The notes under the pieces are model-generated. The model saw only the letters and a list, made by a program, of their open reading frames with translations. It was not told the origin of the DNA and did no database searches. The translations under genes were made by a program, and so were the position numbers. Shown in pieces: positions 9,734 to 18,410 of a DNA stretch of 63,926 bases. Position 1 is the stretch's first letter, and each line of letters opens with the position of its first letter. This DNA comes from Verrucomicrobiota bacterium (GTDB lineage Bacteria > Verrucomicrobiota > Verrucomicrobiia > Limisphaerales > UBA1096), in NCBI GenBank assembly GCA_030749225.1, contig JASMKO010000026.1, positions 1-63,926 on the forward strand, in the 5' to 3' direction.

Positions 9734-11608
9734 ATGACACTGGAAATTGCCATCGTGCTGGGATTACTCGCGGCCGCCGTGGGGCTGTTTACCACGCGGG
9801 TGTTGCCGGTGGATTTGGTCACGATTTTCCTACTGCTGGCGCTGGTACTGACCGGGATTCTCGAGCCGTCGGAGGCGTTCGCTGGCTTCAGTTCGCAGAT
9901 CATTATCATCCTTGGCTCGATATTCGTGATCAACGGCGCGCTGCTCGAGGGGCGTGTACTCGATACGGTCACCGCCTGGCTGTTGAGAGTTGCGGGGAGG
10001 AGTGTCAGCAAGCTGCAGTTGACAACCATGTCGGTCGTCGGCGGCCTGTCTGGGTTCATGAACAACACGGCGGTCACGTCGCTATTCATCGGCCCGACGA
10101 TGTCCATAGCCCGTAAGCTGAAAGCCAGCCCGTCGAAGCTGCTGATGCCGGTTTGCTTTGCATCGATTCTCGGCGGCACCTGCACGCTCATTGGCACCTC
10201 GACCAATGTGGCCGTCAGCGGTGAGATCGCCAAACAGCACGAGGCCGGTTTGGCCAAGTGGGTGGCCGATGGGGGTACGGATCTGACCGGCGACGGTACA
10301 GTTGATGCCGATGACTATCTGCAACACGCCGAAGCAAACAAGCTCAAGATTTACCAGCCGCTTCACTTGTTCGAGATCACGCCGGTTGGCCTGCTGATCA
10401 TGGCCGTGGGCATCGCCTACCTGATGCTGTTCGGGCGCCGACTACTTCCGGACTATCCCGACGAGAGCCTTGCGGAGGGGTTCAGTATTCGCGAATACCT
10501 CTCCGAGATCGTTGTGATGCCGGGTTCAAGGCTGATTGGCCAGCGCGTGTTTAAGTCGTCGCTGGCGGAAATGGAGTTTCGCATCGTCAAGATCCTTCGC
10601 AAGAGACGCAGCTTTGTTCCAAACATACGGTCCGTCATTGAGGAGGGCGATGTGTTGCTGGTCTCCGGTAGCATAGAGGATTTGATGGCGGTCAAGGACG
10701 CCAGCGGCATCGAGATTCATGCCGAGATCAAGCTGGAGGACGAGGTGTTGCAGGCCGAGGAGGTGAAGATTGCCGAGTTGTTGATCACGCCCAAGTCGAC
10801 GCTCATCCGCCGCACACTCAAGGAGACTGAGTTCCGGCAGCGGTTTGGATTGGCGGTGCTGGCGATTTATCGGCACGGCCAGTCGCTCGGCCGCAAGTTG
10901 GGGATCATCCGGCTGCGTGCCGGGGATCTGTTGCTCGTGCAGGGATCGGAGGAGCGGCTGCAGTCTCTCGAGCATGACACGAACCTCGTGCGGCTTGACG
11001 CCACCGAGGCGCCGAGCATGGACCGTCGGCAAAAGGGCCATTGGGCGTTTGGCTTTTTCGTCCTCGCGGTGCTTGCCGGGGGGCTGGGGTTGGCGTCGCT
11101 TCCGGTCTGCTTTTTGAGTGCCGCCGCGCTGACGGTGGCCACCGGCTGCATCACCATGCAAAAAGCGTACGAGATGGTGGACTGGCGGGTGCTCATCGTC
11201 ATCGGCGGCATGACCGCGTTCGGGGCTGCGATGCGCGACTCCGGCACGGCCGACTGGCTGGCCGGTGGTATCCAAAGCGCCTTCGACAGTCCGCGCACCG
11301 TGCTTGCAGGGTTTATCCTGCTCACGATGTTGCTGACGCAGACGATGTCCAACGCCGCGGCCGCGCTGGTGGTGCTGCCGGTGGCGATGCAGACCGCTGG
11401 CACGATTGGCGTCAGTGGTCAAACGTACGCGATTGCCGTGATGCTGACCGCGTCGTCCTCCTTTATCGCGCCGTTCGAGCCGGCCTGCATCCTGGTTTCC
11501 GGCCCGGGTAAATATCGGTTCACCGACTATCTTCGGGCTGGGCTTGGACTGACGCTGCTGGTCGGATTTCTGGTTTGGCTGATGGTGCCGATCGTGTGGG
11601 GTTTATGA
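9734..11608 (+). CDS. SLC13 (DASS) family transporter with two TrkA_C domains
   Basis: This 624-residue integral membrane protein probably moves a di- or tricarboxylate or another anion with sodium. The ATG at 9734 is preferred over an upstream in-frame TTG (9584) because a purine-rich stretch precedes it and the first helix starts at once. Helices run through residues ~3-215; NNTAVTSLF and GTSTNVAVSG are substrate-site-like motifs. Residues ~245-410 are cytosolic, with two TrkA_C/RCK_C-like repeats (MPGSRLIGQRV and TPKSTLIRRTL). The second helical half ends at VPIVWGL. The loop DLTGDGTVDADDY (DNA ~10279-10317) resembles a dockerin/EF-hand calcium loop and is unusual in this family. Confidence 0.9.
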   Translation: MTLEIAIVLGLLAAAVGLFTTRVLPVDLVTIFLLLALVLTGILEPSEAFAGFSSQIIIILGSIFVINGALLEGRVLDTVTAWLLRVAGRSVSKLQLTTMSVVGGLSGFMNNTAVTSLFIGPTMSIARKLKASPSKLLMPVCFASILGGTCTLIGTSTNVAVSGEIAKQHEAGLAKWVADGGTDLTGDGTVDADDYLQHAEANKLKIYQPLHLFEITPVGLLIMAVGIAYLMLFGRRLLPDYPDESLAEGFSIREYLSEIVVMPGSRLIGQRVFKSSLAEMEFRIVKILRKRRSFVPNIRSVIEEGDVLLVSGSIEDLMAVKDASGIEIHAEIKLEDEVLQAEEVKIAELLITPKSTLIRRTLKETEFRQRFGLAVLAIYRHGQSLGRKLGIIRLRAGDLLLVQGSEERLQSLEHDTNLVRLDATEAPSMDRRQKGHWAFGFFVLAVLAGGLGLASLPVCFLSAAALTVATGCITMQKAYEMVDWRVLIVIGGMTAFGAAMRDSGTADWLAGGIQSAFDSPRTVLAGFILLTMLLTQTMSNAAAALVVLPVAMQTAGTIGVSGQTYAIAVMLTASSSFIAPFEPACILVSGPGKYRFTDYLRAGLGLTLLVGFLVWLMVPIVWGL

Positions 11609-11614
11609 TGGGGA

Positions 11615-12241
11615 TCAACCTTCGATGAAATGTTCCGCCAGCTTGGCCAGGGCGCGGGCGCGGTGGCTAATTTCGTTTTTCACCACGGAGCCAAGTTCGG
11701 CAAAACTTTCAGTGTGGCCTTCCGGGATGAAGAGGGGATCGTAGCCGAAGCCGCCTTTGCCTGTTTGCGCCCGTGCGATTGTACCCCGGCAGATGCCGTC
11801 GAACATCGTGGCTTGCGCCGCCTGGCCAAGCGCGATCAACGCAAGCACGCATTGGAACTGCGCGCCCCGTTGTCTTTCAGGAATGCCGTCCATCTTGTGG
11901 AGCAGCTTGGCGTTGTTCGCGGTGTCGGGCGCGTTCCCTTCGTCGCCGGCGTACCGGGCGGAGCGGACGCCCGGTTCACCGCCAAGCGCATCGACCGCGA
12001 GGCCGGAGTCGTCCGCCAGCACGAGATCGGGCCGTGCTTGGCCAAGTGCCTGGCCGTTCAGCCAGGCGGCAATCTCGACTGCCTTCTTGACGGCGTTCGC
12101 GGCGAAGGTTTCGCCGTCCTCCACCACCTCCGGCGCGGCGGGAAAATTCGCCAGCGTTTGCACGGTAAATTGATTGCCCAGGATGGTGGCGATCTCTTTG
12201 GCCTTGTGCACGTTGCGGCTGGCGAGGATCAGGCGGGGCAT
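11615..12241 (-). CDS. rdgB: Non-canonical purine NTP pyrophosphatase (RdgB/HAM1)
   Basis: The 208-residue protein hydrolyses ITP, dITP and XTP to monophosphates and so protects nucleic acids from deaminated purines. LILASRNVHKAKEI is the N-terminal nucleotide-binding motif (usually SxNxxK). LADDSGLAVDALGGEPGVRS is the core signature, and GFGYDPLFIPEG and SHRARAL complete the family pattern. Length is normal. It starts four bases after the ABC exporter gene on the same strand, so the two are probably co-transcribed. Several copies of the window's palindrome core fall in the gene, encoding LGQA and LAKL. Confidence 0.97.
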   Translation of the reverse strand: MPRLILASRNVHKAKEIATILGNQFTVQTLANFPAAPEVVEDGETFAANAVKKAVEIAAWLNGQALGQARPDLVLADDSGLAVDALGGEPGVRSARYAGDEGNAPDTANNAKLLHKMDGIPERQRGAQFQCVLALIALGQAAQATMFDGICRGTIARAQTGKGGFGYDPLFIPEGHTESFAELGSVVKNEISHRARALAKLAEHFIEG

Positions 12242-12245
12242 CCGT

Positions 12246-14075
12246 TCAGGTGGCGGTCTCGAGCTTGGCGAAACCCTCCTCGATGAAGGTGGTGTTCTGG
12301 ATGCGGGCCAGCCGCGCGTAGAGGCCGTCTTGCGCGGTCAATTCCTCGTGGGTTCCGCGCTCGATGATTCGGCCCTGCTTCAGCACGAGAATTTGATCGG
12401 CGTTACGGATGGTGCTGAGCCGGTGAGCAATGACGAAGCTAGTTCGGCCGGCCATGAGCCGCTCGAGCGCCTGCTGTATGAGCCGCTCGGTGGCGGTGTC
12501 GACGCTGGCGGTGGCCTCGTCGAGGATCAGGATCGGGGCGTCCTTGAGCAGGGCGCGGGCGATGCTGATGCGCTGCTTCTCGCCGACGCTCAGGCGTACT
12601 CCGCGTTCGCCGACGCGGGTGTCGAAGGCGTCGGTCAGTTCGCTGATGAACCCGAAACAATTGGCGGCCCGGGCGGCATCGGCGATCTGCCCGGCGCTGG
12701 CGTTGAGGTTGCCGTAGGCGATATTCTCGCCGACGGTGCCGTTGAACAGGAACGGTTCCTGGCTGACGACGGAGATGTGCTTGCGCAGCGACTCGAGCGA
12801 GGTGGCGGCGATGTCCTGACTGTCTATGGTGATCGAGCCGCCGTTGGCCTCGTAAAACGCCGGGAGCAGGTTGACGAGCGTCGATTTGCCGGCACCGGTT
12901 GGGCCAACCAGCGCGGTCATCTGCCCCGGTTCGGCCACAAGCGAGACGTCGTGCAGCGCCGGTTTGTCCTCGGTGTACTCGAAGTCCACGCTGCAGTACG
13001 CGACCCGCCCGCGCACCGGTTCAGGCAGCGGCGTTGCGTCAGCGGCGTCCCTGCGTTCCTCGGCGGCGTCGAGGATGTCAAACACCCGCTCGCCACCGGC
13101 CCGGGCGGCCTGGAGCATTTGGTTGAGCCCGTGCAGCTTGCTGATCGGCTCGTAGAAGAGCGCGAGATAAAACAGGAAGGCCACCAACTCGCCGACGCTC
13201 ATCTGGCTGTTCATCACCTGTCCGCCGCCGATCCACAACACGAGGCCGGTGCCGGTTGCAGCGATAAAACTCATCGCCGGGTTGTATAGCGCCCAGGCGC
13301 GCATGATGGTGAGCGTGCCCTGCCGCATCGCCTCGGCGCGGTCTGCGAAGCGGCCGTCCTCGTGCCGCTCGCGGCCGAACGCCTTGATCTCGCGCACGCC
13401 CTGCAGATTGTCCATCAGCAGGGCATTCATGGCACTCGAAGCCTGACGCTGTTTACGGTAACGCCGGTGTGCGGTCAGCGTGTACCACATCGCGCCGATC
13501 GCCAGCAGAGGGATCGGGATCATTGCCACCGCAGCCAGCACCGGTTGGGTGGCGAACAAAATCGCCAGTACGCCGACGATGCTGACGATGGCGACGGTGC
13601 CCTGCTCGGTGCCGTCGATGAGCAGCCGCTCGACGGCGTTGACGTCCTCAATCACGCGTGTCATGAGGTCACCCGACGCGCGCTTGTCGTAGTAGCGCAC
13701 AGGCAGCCGCTGGAGGCGGCCGTAGACGTCGCGGCGCATGTCGTATACCACATGCTGCTCGAAATGATTGTTCACTTGGATGCGGACGCTGTTGAAAAAG
13801 TCGCGCAGGAAAAACGCCCCGATCAGCAGCAGCACGGCCGGGGTGAGCCGGTCGATCTGGTCGGCCCAGATGACATCGTCGATGATGTATTGTGTGAGCC
13901 GAGGGAAGGCAAACGCGCAAAGCAGAGACAGCACAGCGCAGCCGACTGTGGCCAGTGCCAGCCCCTTGTATGGCCATAGGTAGGCGCTCACGCGCCGGAT
14001 GATCTCCGTGGTGGAGCGCTTTTTCGCCGTGAAAGTTGGGTCGTTTTCCGTGAGGTGTCGGTGTCCGTGGGACAT
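12246..14075 (-). CDS. ABC exporter, fused permease and ATPase (MsbA-like)
   Basis: The 609-residue half-transporter has about six helices in residues ~30-320 (ABC_membrane domain) and a C-terminal ATPase. Walker A is GPTGAGKST, the Q-loop is VVSQEPF, the signature is LSVGEKQ, Walker B is ILILDEATAS, and the H-loop is IAHRLST. All catalytic residues are present. Relatives export lipids, lipopolysaccharide core, peptides or drugs; the cargo cannot be read here. It would work as a homodimer in the inner membrane. It lies immediately upstream of rdgB. Confidence 0.95.
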   Translation of the reverse strand: MSHGHRHLTENDPTFTAKKRSTTEIIRRVSAYLWPYKGLALATVGCAVLSLLCAFAFPRLTQYIIDDVIWADQIDRLTPAVLLLIGAFFLRDFFNSVRIQVNNHFEQHVVYDMRRDVYGRLQRLPVRYYDKRASGDLMTRVIEDVNAVERLLIDGTEQGTVAIVSIVGVLAILFATQPVLAAVAMIPIPLLAIGAMWYTLTAHRRYRKQRQASSAMNALLMDNLQGVREIKAFGRERHEDGRFADRAEAMRQGTLTIMRAWALYNPAMSFIAATGTGLVLWIGGGQVMNSQMSVGELVAFLFYLALFYEPISKLHGLNQMLQAARAGGERVFDILDAAEERRDAADATPLPEPVRGRVAYCSVDFEYTEDKPALHDVSLVAEPGQMTALVGPTGAGKSTLVNLLPAFYEANGGSITIDSQDIAATSLESLRKHISVVSQEPFLFNGTVGENIAYGNLNASAGQIADAARAANCFGFISELTDAFDTRVGERGVRLSVGEKQRISIARALLKDAPILILDEATASVDTATERLIQQALERLMAGRTSFVIAHRLSTIRNADQILVLKQGRIIERGTHEELTAQDGLYARLARIQNTTFIEEGFAKLETAT

Positions 14076-14090
14076 GAGCGTTGTCGCTGG

Positions 14091-14116
14091 TCAAGCGCTT
14101 GGCTAGCCAAAAAGCG
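14091..14116. repeat. Variant palindrome with a split core
   Basis: TCAAGCGCTTGGC at 14091-14103 runs into TAGCCAA, making the palindrome TTGGCTAGCCAA with an AAGCGCTT palindrome beside it. It sits at the start of the 243-base gap between the ABC exporter and the next oxidoreductase and looks like a diverged member of the CGCTTGGCCAAGCG family. Confidence 0.55.
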
Positions 14117-14215
14117 GCACGGGTTCATGGGGCCTGAAGCTGGAAGTTTCAAGTATTCAGTTCCAGGAAATTAACAAGTCATGGACAGGAGGAACAGAAT
14201 TTGAGAGACGGGAGT

Positions 14216-14229
14216 CGCTTGGCCAAGCG
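14216..14229. repeat. Exact 14-bp palindrome CGCTTGGCCAAGCG
   Basis: This is a perfect copy in the 243-base intergenic stretch before the oxidoreductase start at 14319. Apart from this and the variant at 14091, nothing else was recognised in the gap. Confidence 0.95.
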
Positions 14230-14318
14230 GCAAGTCCCGGCGGCGCGGCAGGATTAAAAACGGAAATCTGGAAATTGAAAACTTGCAACTCACTCGCGAA
14301 AACCCCTCCAATCCCGGC

Positions 14319-15380
14319 ATGCAGCGCAGACAATTCATTCAGGCCTCAGCTGGTGCGGCGTTGGCGGCGCCGTACGTTGCTAGAGGTGCCAAGCCAATGA
14401 TCAAGATCGGCCAGATTGGCAGCGGTCACTCCCACGCCTCTGGTAAACTGGCCGCCATACGCAAGTTGTCGGACGACTTTGAACTGGTCGGCGTGGCGCA
14501 GCCTCGTGAAGTGCCAGGAGTGCCGATCCCTACTGGAGGTGCCTATCGGGGTGTAAAACAGATGACTGAGGAACAATTGCTCGCGATCCCCGGCCTGCAG
14601 GCGGTCGCCATCGAGACCGAGGTGCCGCACCTAGTTGCGGCGGCCAAGCGCGCGGTGGGTGCCGGCCTGCACATTCACCACGACAAGCCGGGCGGCACGA
14701 CGCTGGGCGATTTTCGCGAGTTGCTCCACTTGGCCAAGCGCAAGGGCGTCACGGTGCAAATGGGTTACATGCTCCGCTACAATCCGGCGTTTCAGTTCAT
14801 GTACCGGGCGGTGCGTGAAGGTTGGCTGGGTGAGATCACGGAGGTCGACGCGATGATGGGCAAGATGGCGTCGGCGTCCCTGCGGCGTGAGTTGGGCCGT
14901 TACGACGGGGGCGGGATGTTCGAGTTAGCCTGCCACCTAGTCGACTCGGTGGTGCATCTGCTCGGCAAGCCGGAGCGAGTGCACGCGTTCTCCCGGCGCA
15001 CGCAGGAGGATGGCGTGGCTGACAACCAGTTGGCGGTGCTCGAGTACGCGAAGGCGACGGCGACGGTACGCTGCAACCACCGCGATGTGTTCGGCTTTTC
15101 GCGCCGTCGGTTTCAGATTGCTGGGGATCGTGGCGTGATCGAAATCCGCCCGCTTGAGCCGGGGAACCAGCTCGAATTGAGCCTTGCCGGTGCCCAAGGC
15201 GGCTACGATCGGGGTGTGCAAACAGTGACGCTCTCCAACAAACGCGGCGGGCGTTACGACGGTGAGTTTGCCGATCTGGCCAAGGTCATTCGAGACGAGG
15301 CCAAACTGGCGTGGTCGTACGAGCACGACTTGGCCGTGCAGGAAACGGTGCTTCGCGCCGCCGGGATGCCGGTCACGTGA
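14319..15380 (+). CDS. Tat-exported Gfo/Idh/MocA oxidoreductase
   Basis: The 353-residue protein begins at ATG 14319, where MQRRQFIQASAGA is a twin-arginine leader; an upstream TTG (14283) adds nothing conserved. IKIGQIGSGHSHASG is a Rossmann entry. HHDKPGGTTLG takes the place of the usual EKP motif, keeping the catalytic-site lysine but with Asp for Glu. NPAFQFMYRAV belongs to the substrate domain. It is likely folded with NAD(P) in the cytoplasm before export, as for glucose-fructose oxidoreductase. The stop overlaps the start of the next gene (GTGA), implying translational coupling to the haem-binding dehydrogenase. Confidence 0.9.
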   Translation: MQRRQFIQASAGAALAAPYVARGAKPMIKIGQIGSGHSHASGKLAAIRKLSDDFELVGVAQPREVPGVPIPTGGAYRGVKQMTEEQLLAIPGLQAVAIETEVPHLVAAAKRAVGAGLHIHHDKPGGTTLGDFRELLHLAKRKGVTVQMGYMLRYNPAFQFMYRAVREGWLGEITEVDAMMGKMASASLRRELGRYDGGGMFELACHLVDSVVHLLGKPERVHAFSRRTQEDGVADNQLAVLEYAKATATVRCNHRDVFGFSRRRFQIAGDRGVIEIRPLEPGNQLELSLAGAQGGYDRGVQTVTLSNKRGGRYDGEFADLAKVIRDEAKLAWSYEHDLAVQETVLRAAGMPVT

Positions 15381-17866
15381 CGCTGTTTCCGGGCATCATT
15401 GCGGCGGTGCTGCTGGTTTTGTCTTTCGGATGCCAGTCGCGGCCAAGCGGGGTGGATTACGACCAGTGGAAGGAGGCGCTCAAGGTTCAACGCGCCACCG
15501 CTGCGAGGCATGTCACCGCCTTGCCCGGCTTCGAGGTGGACCTGCTCCGCACGGCATCCAAGGCAGAGGGGTCGTGGGTCAGCCTGGAGTTTGATGGCAA
15601 GGGCCGCCTGCTGATCGGCCGAGAGGGGCCGGGAATCCTGCGACTGACGCTGCCCCGGTGGCAGCTGGGCCGCACAAAGGTCGAGGTTATCAACGACGTA
15701 CTGGAGGAATGCCGTGGGCTGCTCTGGGCGCACGGCAGCCTGTACGCCAACGCCAACAATTCAAAGGGCTTTTACCGACTGCGCGATACCACCAACGACG
15801 ACCAGTTTGACGAGGTGACGTTGCTGCGAAAAACCGGTGGCGGTGTCGGGCATGGCCGTAATTCCATCGCGTTTGGTCCGGACGGGTTCATTTACCTCAC
15901 ACACGGCAATGACGTGCTGTTGCCGGACGGTTTTAAGCCGTCATCGGCTTCCACCTATCGCCGCTACGAGCCGGATCAGTTGCTGCCGTGCGACTGGAAT
16001 CGCTTGCTGTTCAACAAGGGCGTCCAGCCGCCGGCCGGACATATCATCCGCACGGACAGCGACGGCAAACGGTGGGAGATGATAGCGGGCGGCTTCCGCA
16101 ACCCATACGGTCTTGCCTTCAATCCCGATGGCGAATTGTTCGTTTACGATGCTGACATGGAGTGGGACGAGGGCACACCGTGGTACCGGCCGACGCGCGT
16201 TAACCACGTCGTTTCCGGCGCAGACTATGGCTGGCGGCAGGGCACCGACAAATGGCCGGCCTACTTCCCGGACAGCCTTCCGAGCAATGGCGACATCGGC
16301 CTTGGCTCACCAACGGCGATTGCTTTCGGTTCTGGCAGTCATTTCCCTGTGCCGTACCGCGACGCGCTGTTCATTCTGGACTGGGCCTACGGCAAAATAA
16401 TTGCCGTGCACCTTTCATCGGAGGGAGCCAGTTATCGCGGCCGGGCGGAGGAGTTCGTCACCGGCCGGCCGCTGAACGTCACCGGGATGGACTTCGGACC
16501 GGACGGCGCGATGTATTTCGTGACCGGCGGCCGCCGCACCCGTTCCGGCCTGTACCGTGTTCGGTACACCGGCAGCGAGTCGTCGCCGCTTGGCCAAGCG
16601 ACTGACGTCGGGGCCAAGCGGGCGCGCGCATTGCGAAGGCAGCTCGAGCGGTTTCACAGCCATCAATCGATCGAGGGCGTAGGTTTGGCCTGGGAACACC
16701 TGGGCAGCGATGACCCCTGGATTCAGCACGCCGCCCGTGTGGCGCTCGAGAATCAGCCGCTTGCGCAGTGGCAACTCCCGGCGCTCACTGAGTCAGACAC
16801 GAGGAAAGCACTCCCGGCGCTGCTGGCGCTGGCGAGGGTGGGCGAGGCCGGTGTGCAGTCTCAGCTTTTTGCGCGGCTTAACGATTTGCCGTGGGAGGGG
16901 CTTACGGCGCGGTGGCAGTTATTGGCGTTGCGGGCGTATCAGCTTGGCTTCACGCGAATGGGAGTCGGTCAGGCGGACGACCGCAAGACGATCATCAAAA
17001 AAATCGTCGCCGCCTCGGAGGAGTCGGCGGAATTACGGATGGAGGTCTCGCGGCTGCTTATTTTCCTGAAGGCCCCCGGGATCATTCCCGGCTTGCTCAA
17101 CTACGTCGTCGATGCGAAGTCGCCGGAGGAGAGGCTGTTTTACTTGTTCCACATGCGGCATATCGCCGAAGGGTGGACGCTGGCGCATCGGCGTGCCTAC
17201 TTTGCTTGGCTGAAAAAGATGACTGAATCGGGAGGTGTCCCTCAGCTTCAGTTGTCGTACAAGCACATCGTGGCGGACGCCTTGGCCAAGGTGCCGCCGG
17301 GCGATCGGGAACAGATCGCGGCCATGTTCGAGCCGGAGACGAAACCGGTGTCGTCCGAGTCGGGCGCCTTGGCCAAGCGCAAGCTGGTGGCGGAGTGGAC
17401 GATGGCGGATTTTACCAATCTCGAGGGCGGCTTGGCCAAGCGCGACCTTGCCAACGGCCGGCGGGTGCTCAAGGCGGCGGCCTGCCTGGCATGTCATAGG
17501 TTTGGCGAAGAGGGGTTGTTCCTTGGGCCGGACCTGACGGCGATTGGGGCGCGGTTCGATGTCCGGGCGATGCTCGAGTCGATCCTCGAGCCGTCGAGGG
17601 TGATCGATGACAAGTACCGCAACGTGGCCCTGACCACCCGGGCGGGTGAATTGATCGAGGGCCGCCTGGTCGCGGAGCGGGCCAAGTCGCTGCTGGTCGC
17701 GCCCAACCCGTATCAGCCGACAGTCACGCGCGAAATCCAGCGCAGCGCCATCGCGACGCGACGTGACTCCGCTTTTTCACCGATGCCGGTTGGCCTGCTT
17801 GATCGCTTTAGTTGGGAGGAGGTGCTGGACTTGCTGGCTGCGCTACAGGCCGGCCTGGCCAAGTGA
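15377..17866 (+). CDS. PVC-type haem-binding dehydrogenase lipoprotein
   Basis: The 829-residue protein starts at GTG 15377, overlapping the previous stop as GTGA. The leader ends in LVLSFGC, a lipobox, so it should be a lipoprotein. Residues ~40-390 form a beta-propeller related to soluble glucose dehydrogenase and to the Pirellula/Verrucomicrobium putative dehydrogenase domain (GFRNPYGLAFNPDGELFVYD). A helical HEAT-like middle follows, then a C-terminal cytochrome c-like domain with CLACH and LGPDLTAIG. These proteins are thought to oxidise sugars or alcohols and pass electrons to the haem. The coupled oxidoreductase upstream suggests a shared carbohydrate substrate. The gene carries one exact and several partial palindrome copies. 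Confidence 0.92.
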   Translation: MTLFPGIIAAVLLVLSFGCQSRPSGVDYDQWKEALKVQRATAARHVTALPGFEVDLLRTASKAEGSWVSLEFDGKGRLLIGREGPGILRLTLPRWQLGRTKVEVINDVLEECRGLLWAHGSLYANANNSKGFYRLRDTTNDDQFDEVTLLRKTGGGVGHGRNSIAFGPDGFIYLTHGNDVLLPDGFKPSSASTYRRYEPDQLLPCDWNRLLFNKGVQPPAGHIIRTDSDGKRWEMIAGGFRNPYGLAFNPDGELFVYDADMEWDEGTPWYRPTRVNHVVSGADYGWRQGTDKWPAYFPDSLPSNGDIGLGSPTAIAFGSGSHFPVPYRDALFILDWAYGKIIAVHLSSEGASYRGRAEEFVTGRPLNVTGMDFGPDGAMYFVTGGRRTRSGLYRVRYTGSESSPLGQATDVGAKRARALRRQLERFHSHQSIEGVGLAWEHLGSDDPWIQHAARVALENQPLAQWQLPALTESDTRKALPALLALARVGEAGVQSQLFARLNDLPWEGLTARWQLLALRAYQLGFTRMGVGQADDRKTIIKKIVAASEESAELRMEVSRLLIFLKAPGIIPGLLNYVVDAKSPEERLFYLFHMRHIAEGWTLAHRRAYFAWLKKMTESGGVPQLQLSYKHIVADALAKVPPGDREQIAAMFEPETKPVSSESGALAKRKLVAEWTMADFTNLEGGLAKRDLANGRRVLKAAACLACHRFGEEGLFLGPDLTAIGARFDVRAMLESILEPSRVIDDKYRNVALTTRAGELIEGRLVAERAKSLLVAPNPYQPTVTREIQRSAIATRRDSAFSPMPVGLLDRFSWEEVLDLLAALQAGLAK
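16587..16600. repeat. Exact 14-bp palindrome CGCTTGGCCAAGCG
   Basis: A perfect copy inside the haem-binding dehydrogenase gene, between the propeller and the helical region, where it encodes part of a linker (PLGQAT). Confidence 0.95.
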
Positions 17867-17945
17867 AACCACTCTTGATGCCGTGATCGTTCGTGCTACG
17901 TTGCGGCGAGTGATGTTGCGTCTGTCGCTTGGCCAAGGAGGCCGA

Positions 17946-18407
17946 ATGATTTCAGTCACCGCCCTGTTGGCTTATCTGCTGTTGGCCGCCGGTTGTGGCA
18001 CGATTGCCCGGAAAACAGCCAGCGGCGTGACATCGCTGGCCACGGGCACGGTCAAGGTTGCTGGCAAGGCCACTGGCAAGGTCGCTGTGGCCACGATCAA
18101 AGCCGGCGGCGATGTGGCGGTCTCGGTTGGGAAAGCATCCGGCAAGGCGCTACTTGATTTGGCCAAGGCCGGTGCGGTGACGTTTGTTGATGCCGCCACC
18201 GGCGTGGTTTCCACCATCCCGTTTGTCGACGGCATGAGCCTGAACGCTGCGCTTTCCGCGGCCAAGCTGGATCCGCGACTCAAGGTTTTTGAAATCATCC
18301 GGCCGGCCGAAGTGCTCAAGATCGGCTGGCAGCAGTTGGCCAAGCTGGGCCGGGCCAAGCTCCGCTCGGGCGATGTCATCCGGGTGATCCAGTTGGCGAG
18401 CCGGTAG
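17946..18407 (+). CDS. Small lipoprotein with Gly/Ala/Lys-rich repeats, unknown function
   Basis: The 153-residue product starts at ATG 17946, six bases after a strong AAGGAGG ribosome-binding site that itself lies within a TTGGCCAAG copy. MISVTALLAYLLLAAGC ends in a lipobox. Residues ~20-75 are a low-complexity run of short repeats (TGTVKVAGKATGKVAV, SVGKASGKALLDLAKAG). The C-terminal part (AKLRSGDVIRVIQL) vaguely resembles an SLBB/beta-grasp motif of polysaccharide-export proteins, which is only a suggestion. It is three bases upstream of hflX. Confidence 0.75.
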   Translation: MISVTALLAYLLLAAGCGTIARKTASGVTSLATGTVKVAGKATGKVAVATIKAGGDVAVSVGKASGKALLDLAKAGAVTFVDAATGVVSTIPFVDGMSLNAALSAAKLDPRLKVFEIIRPAEVLKIGWQQLAKLGRAKLRSGDVIRVIQLASR

Positions 18408-18410
18408 AAC

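Noticed and set aside
14283-14318. Upstream TTG start for the oxidoreductase at 14319
   Set aside because: It would place 12 polar residues before the twin-arginine leader; the ATG at 14319 gives a clean leader.
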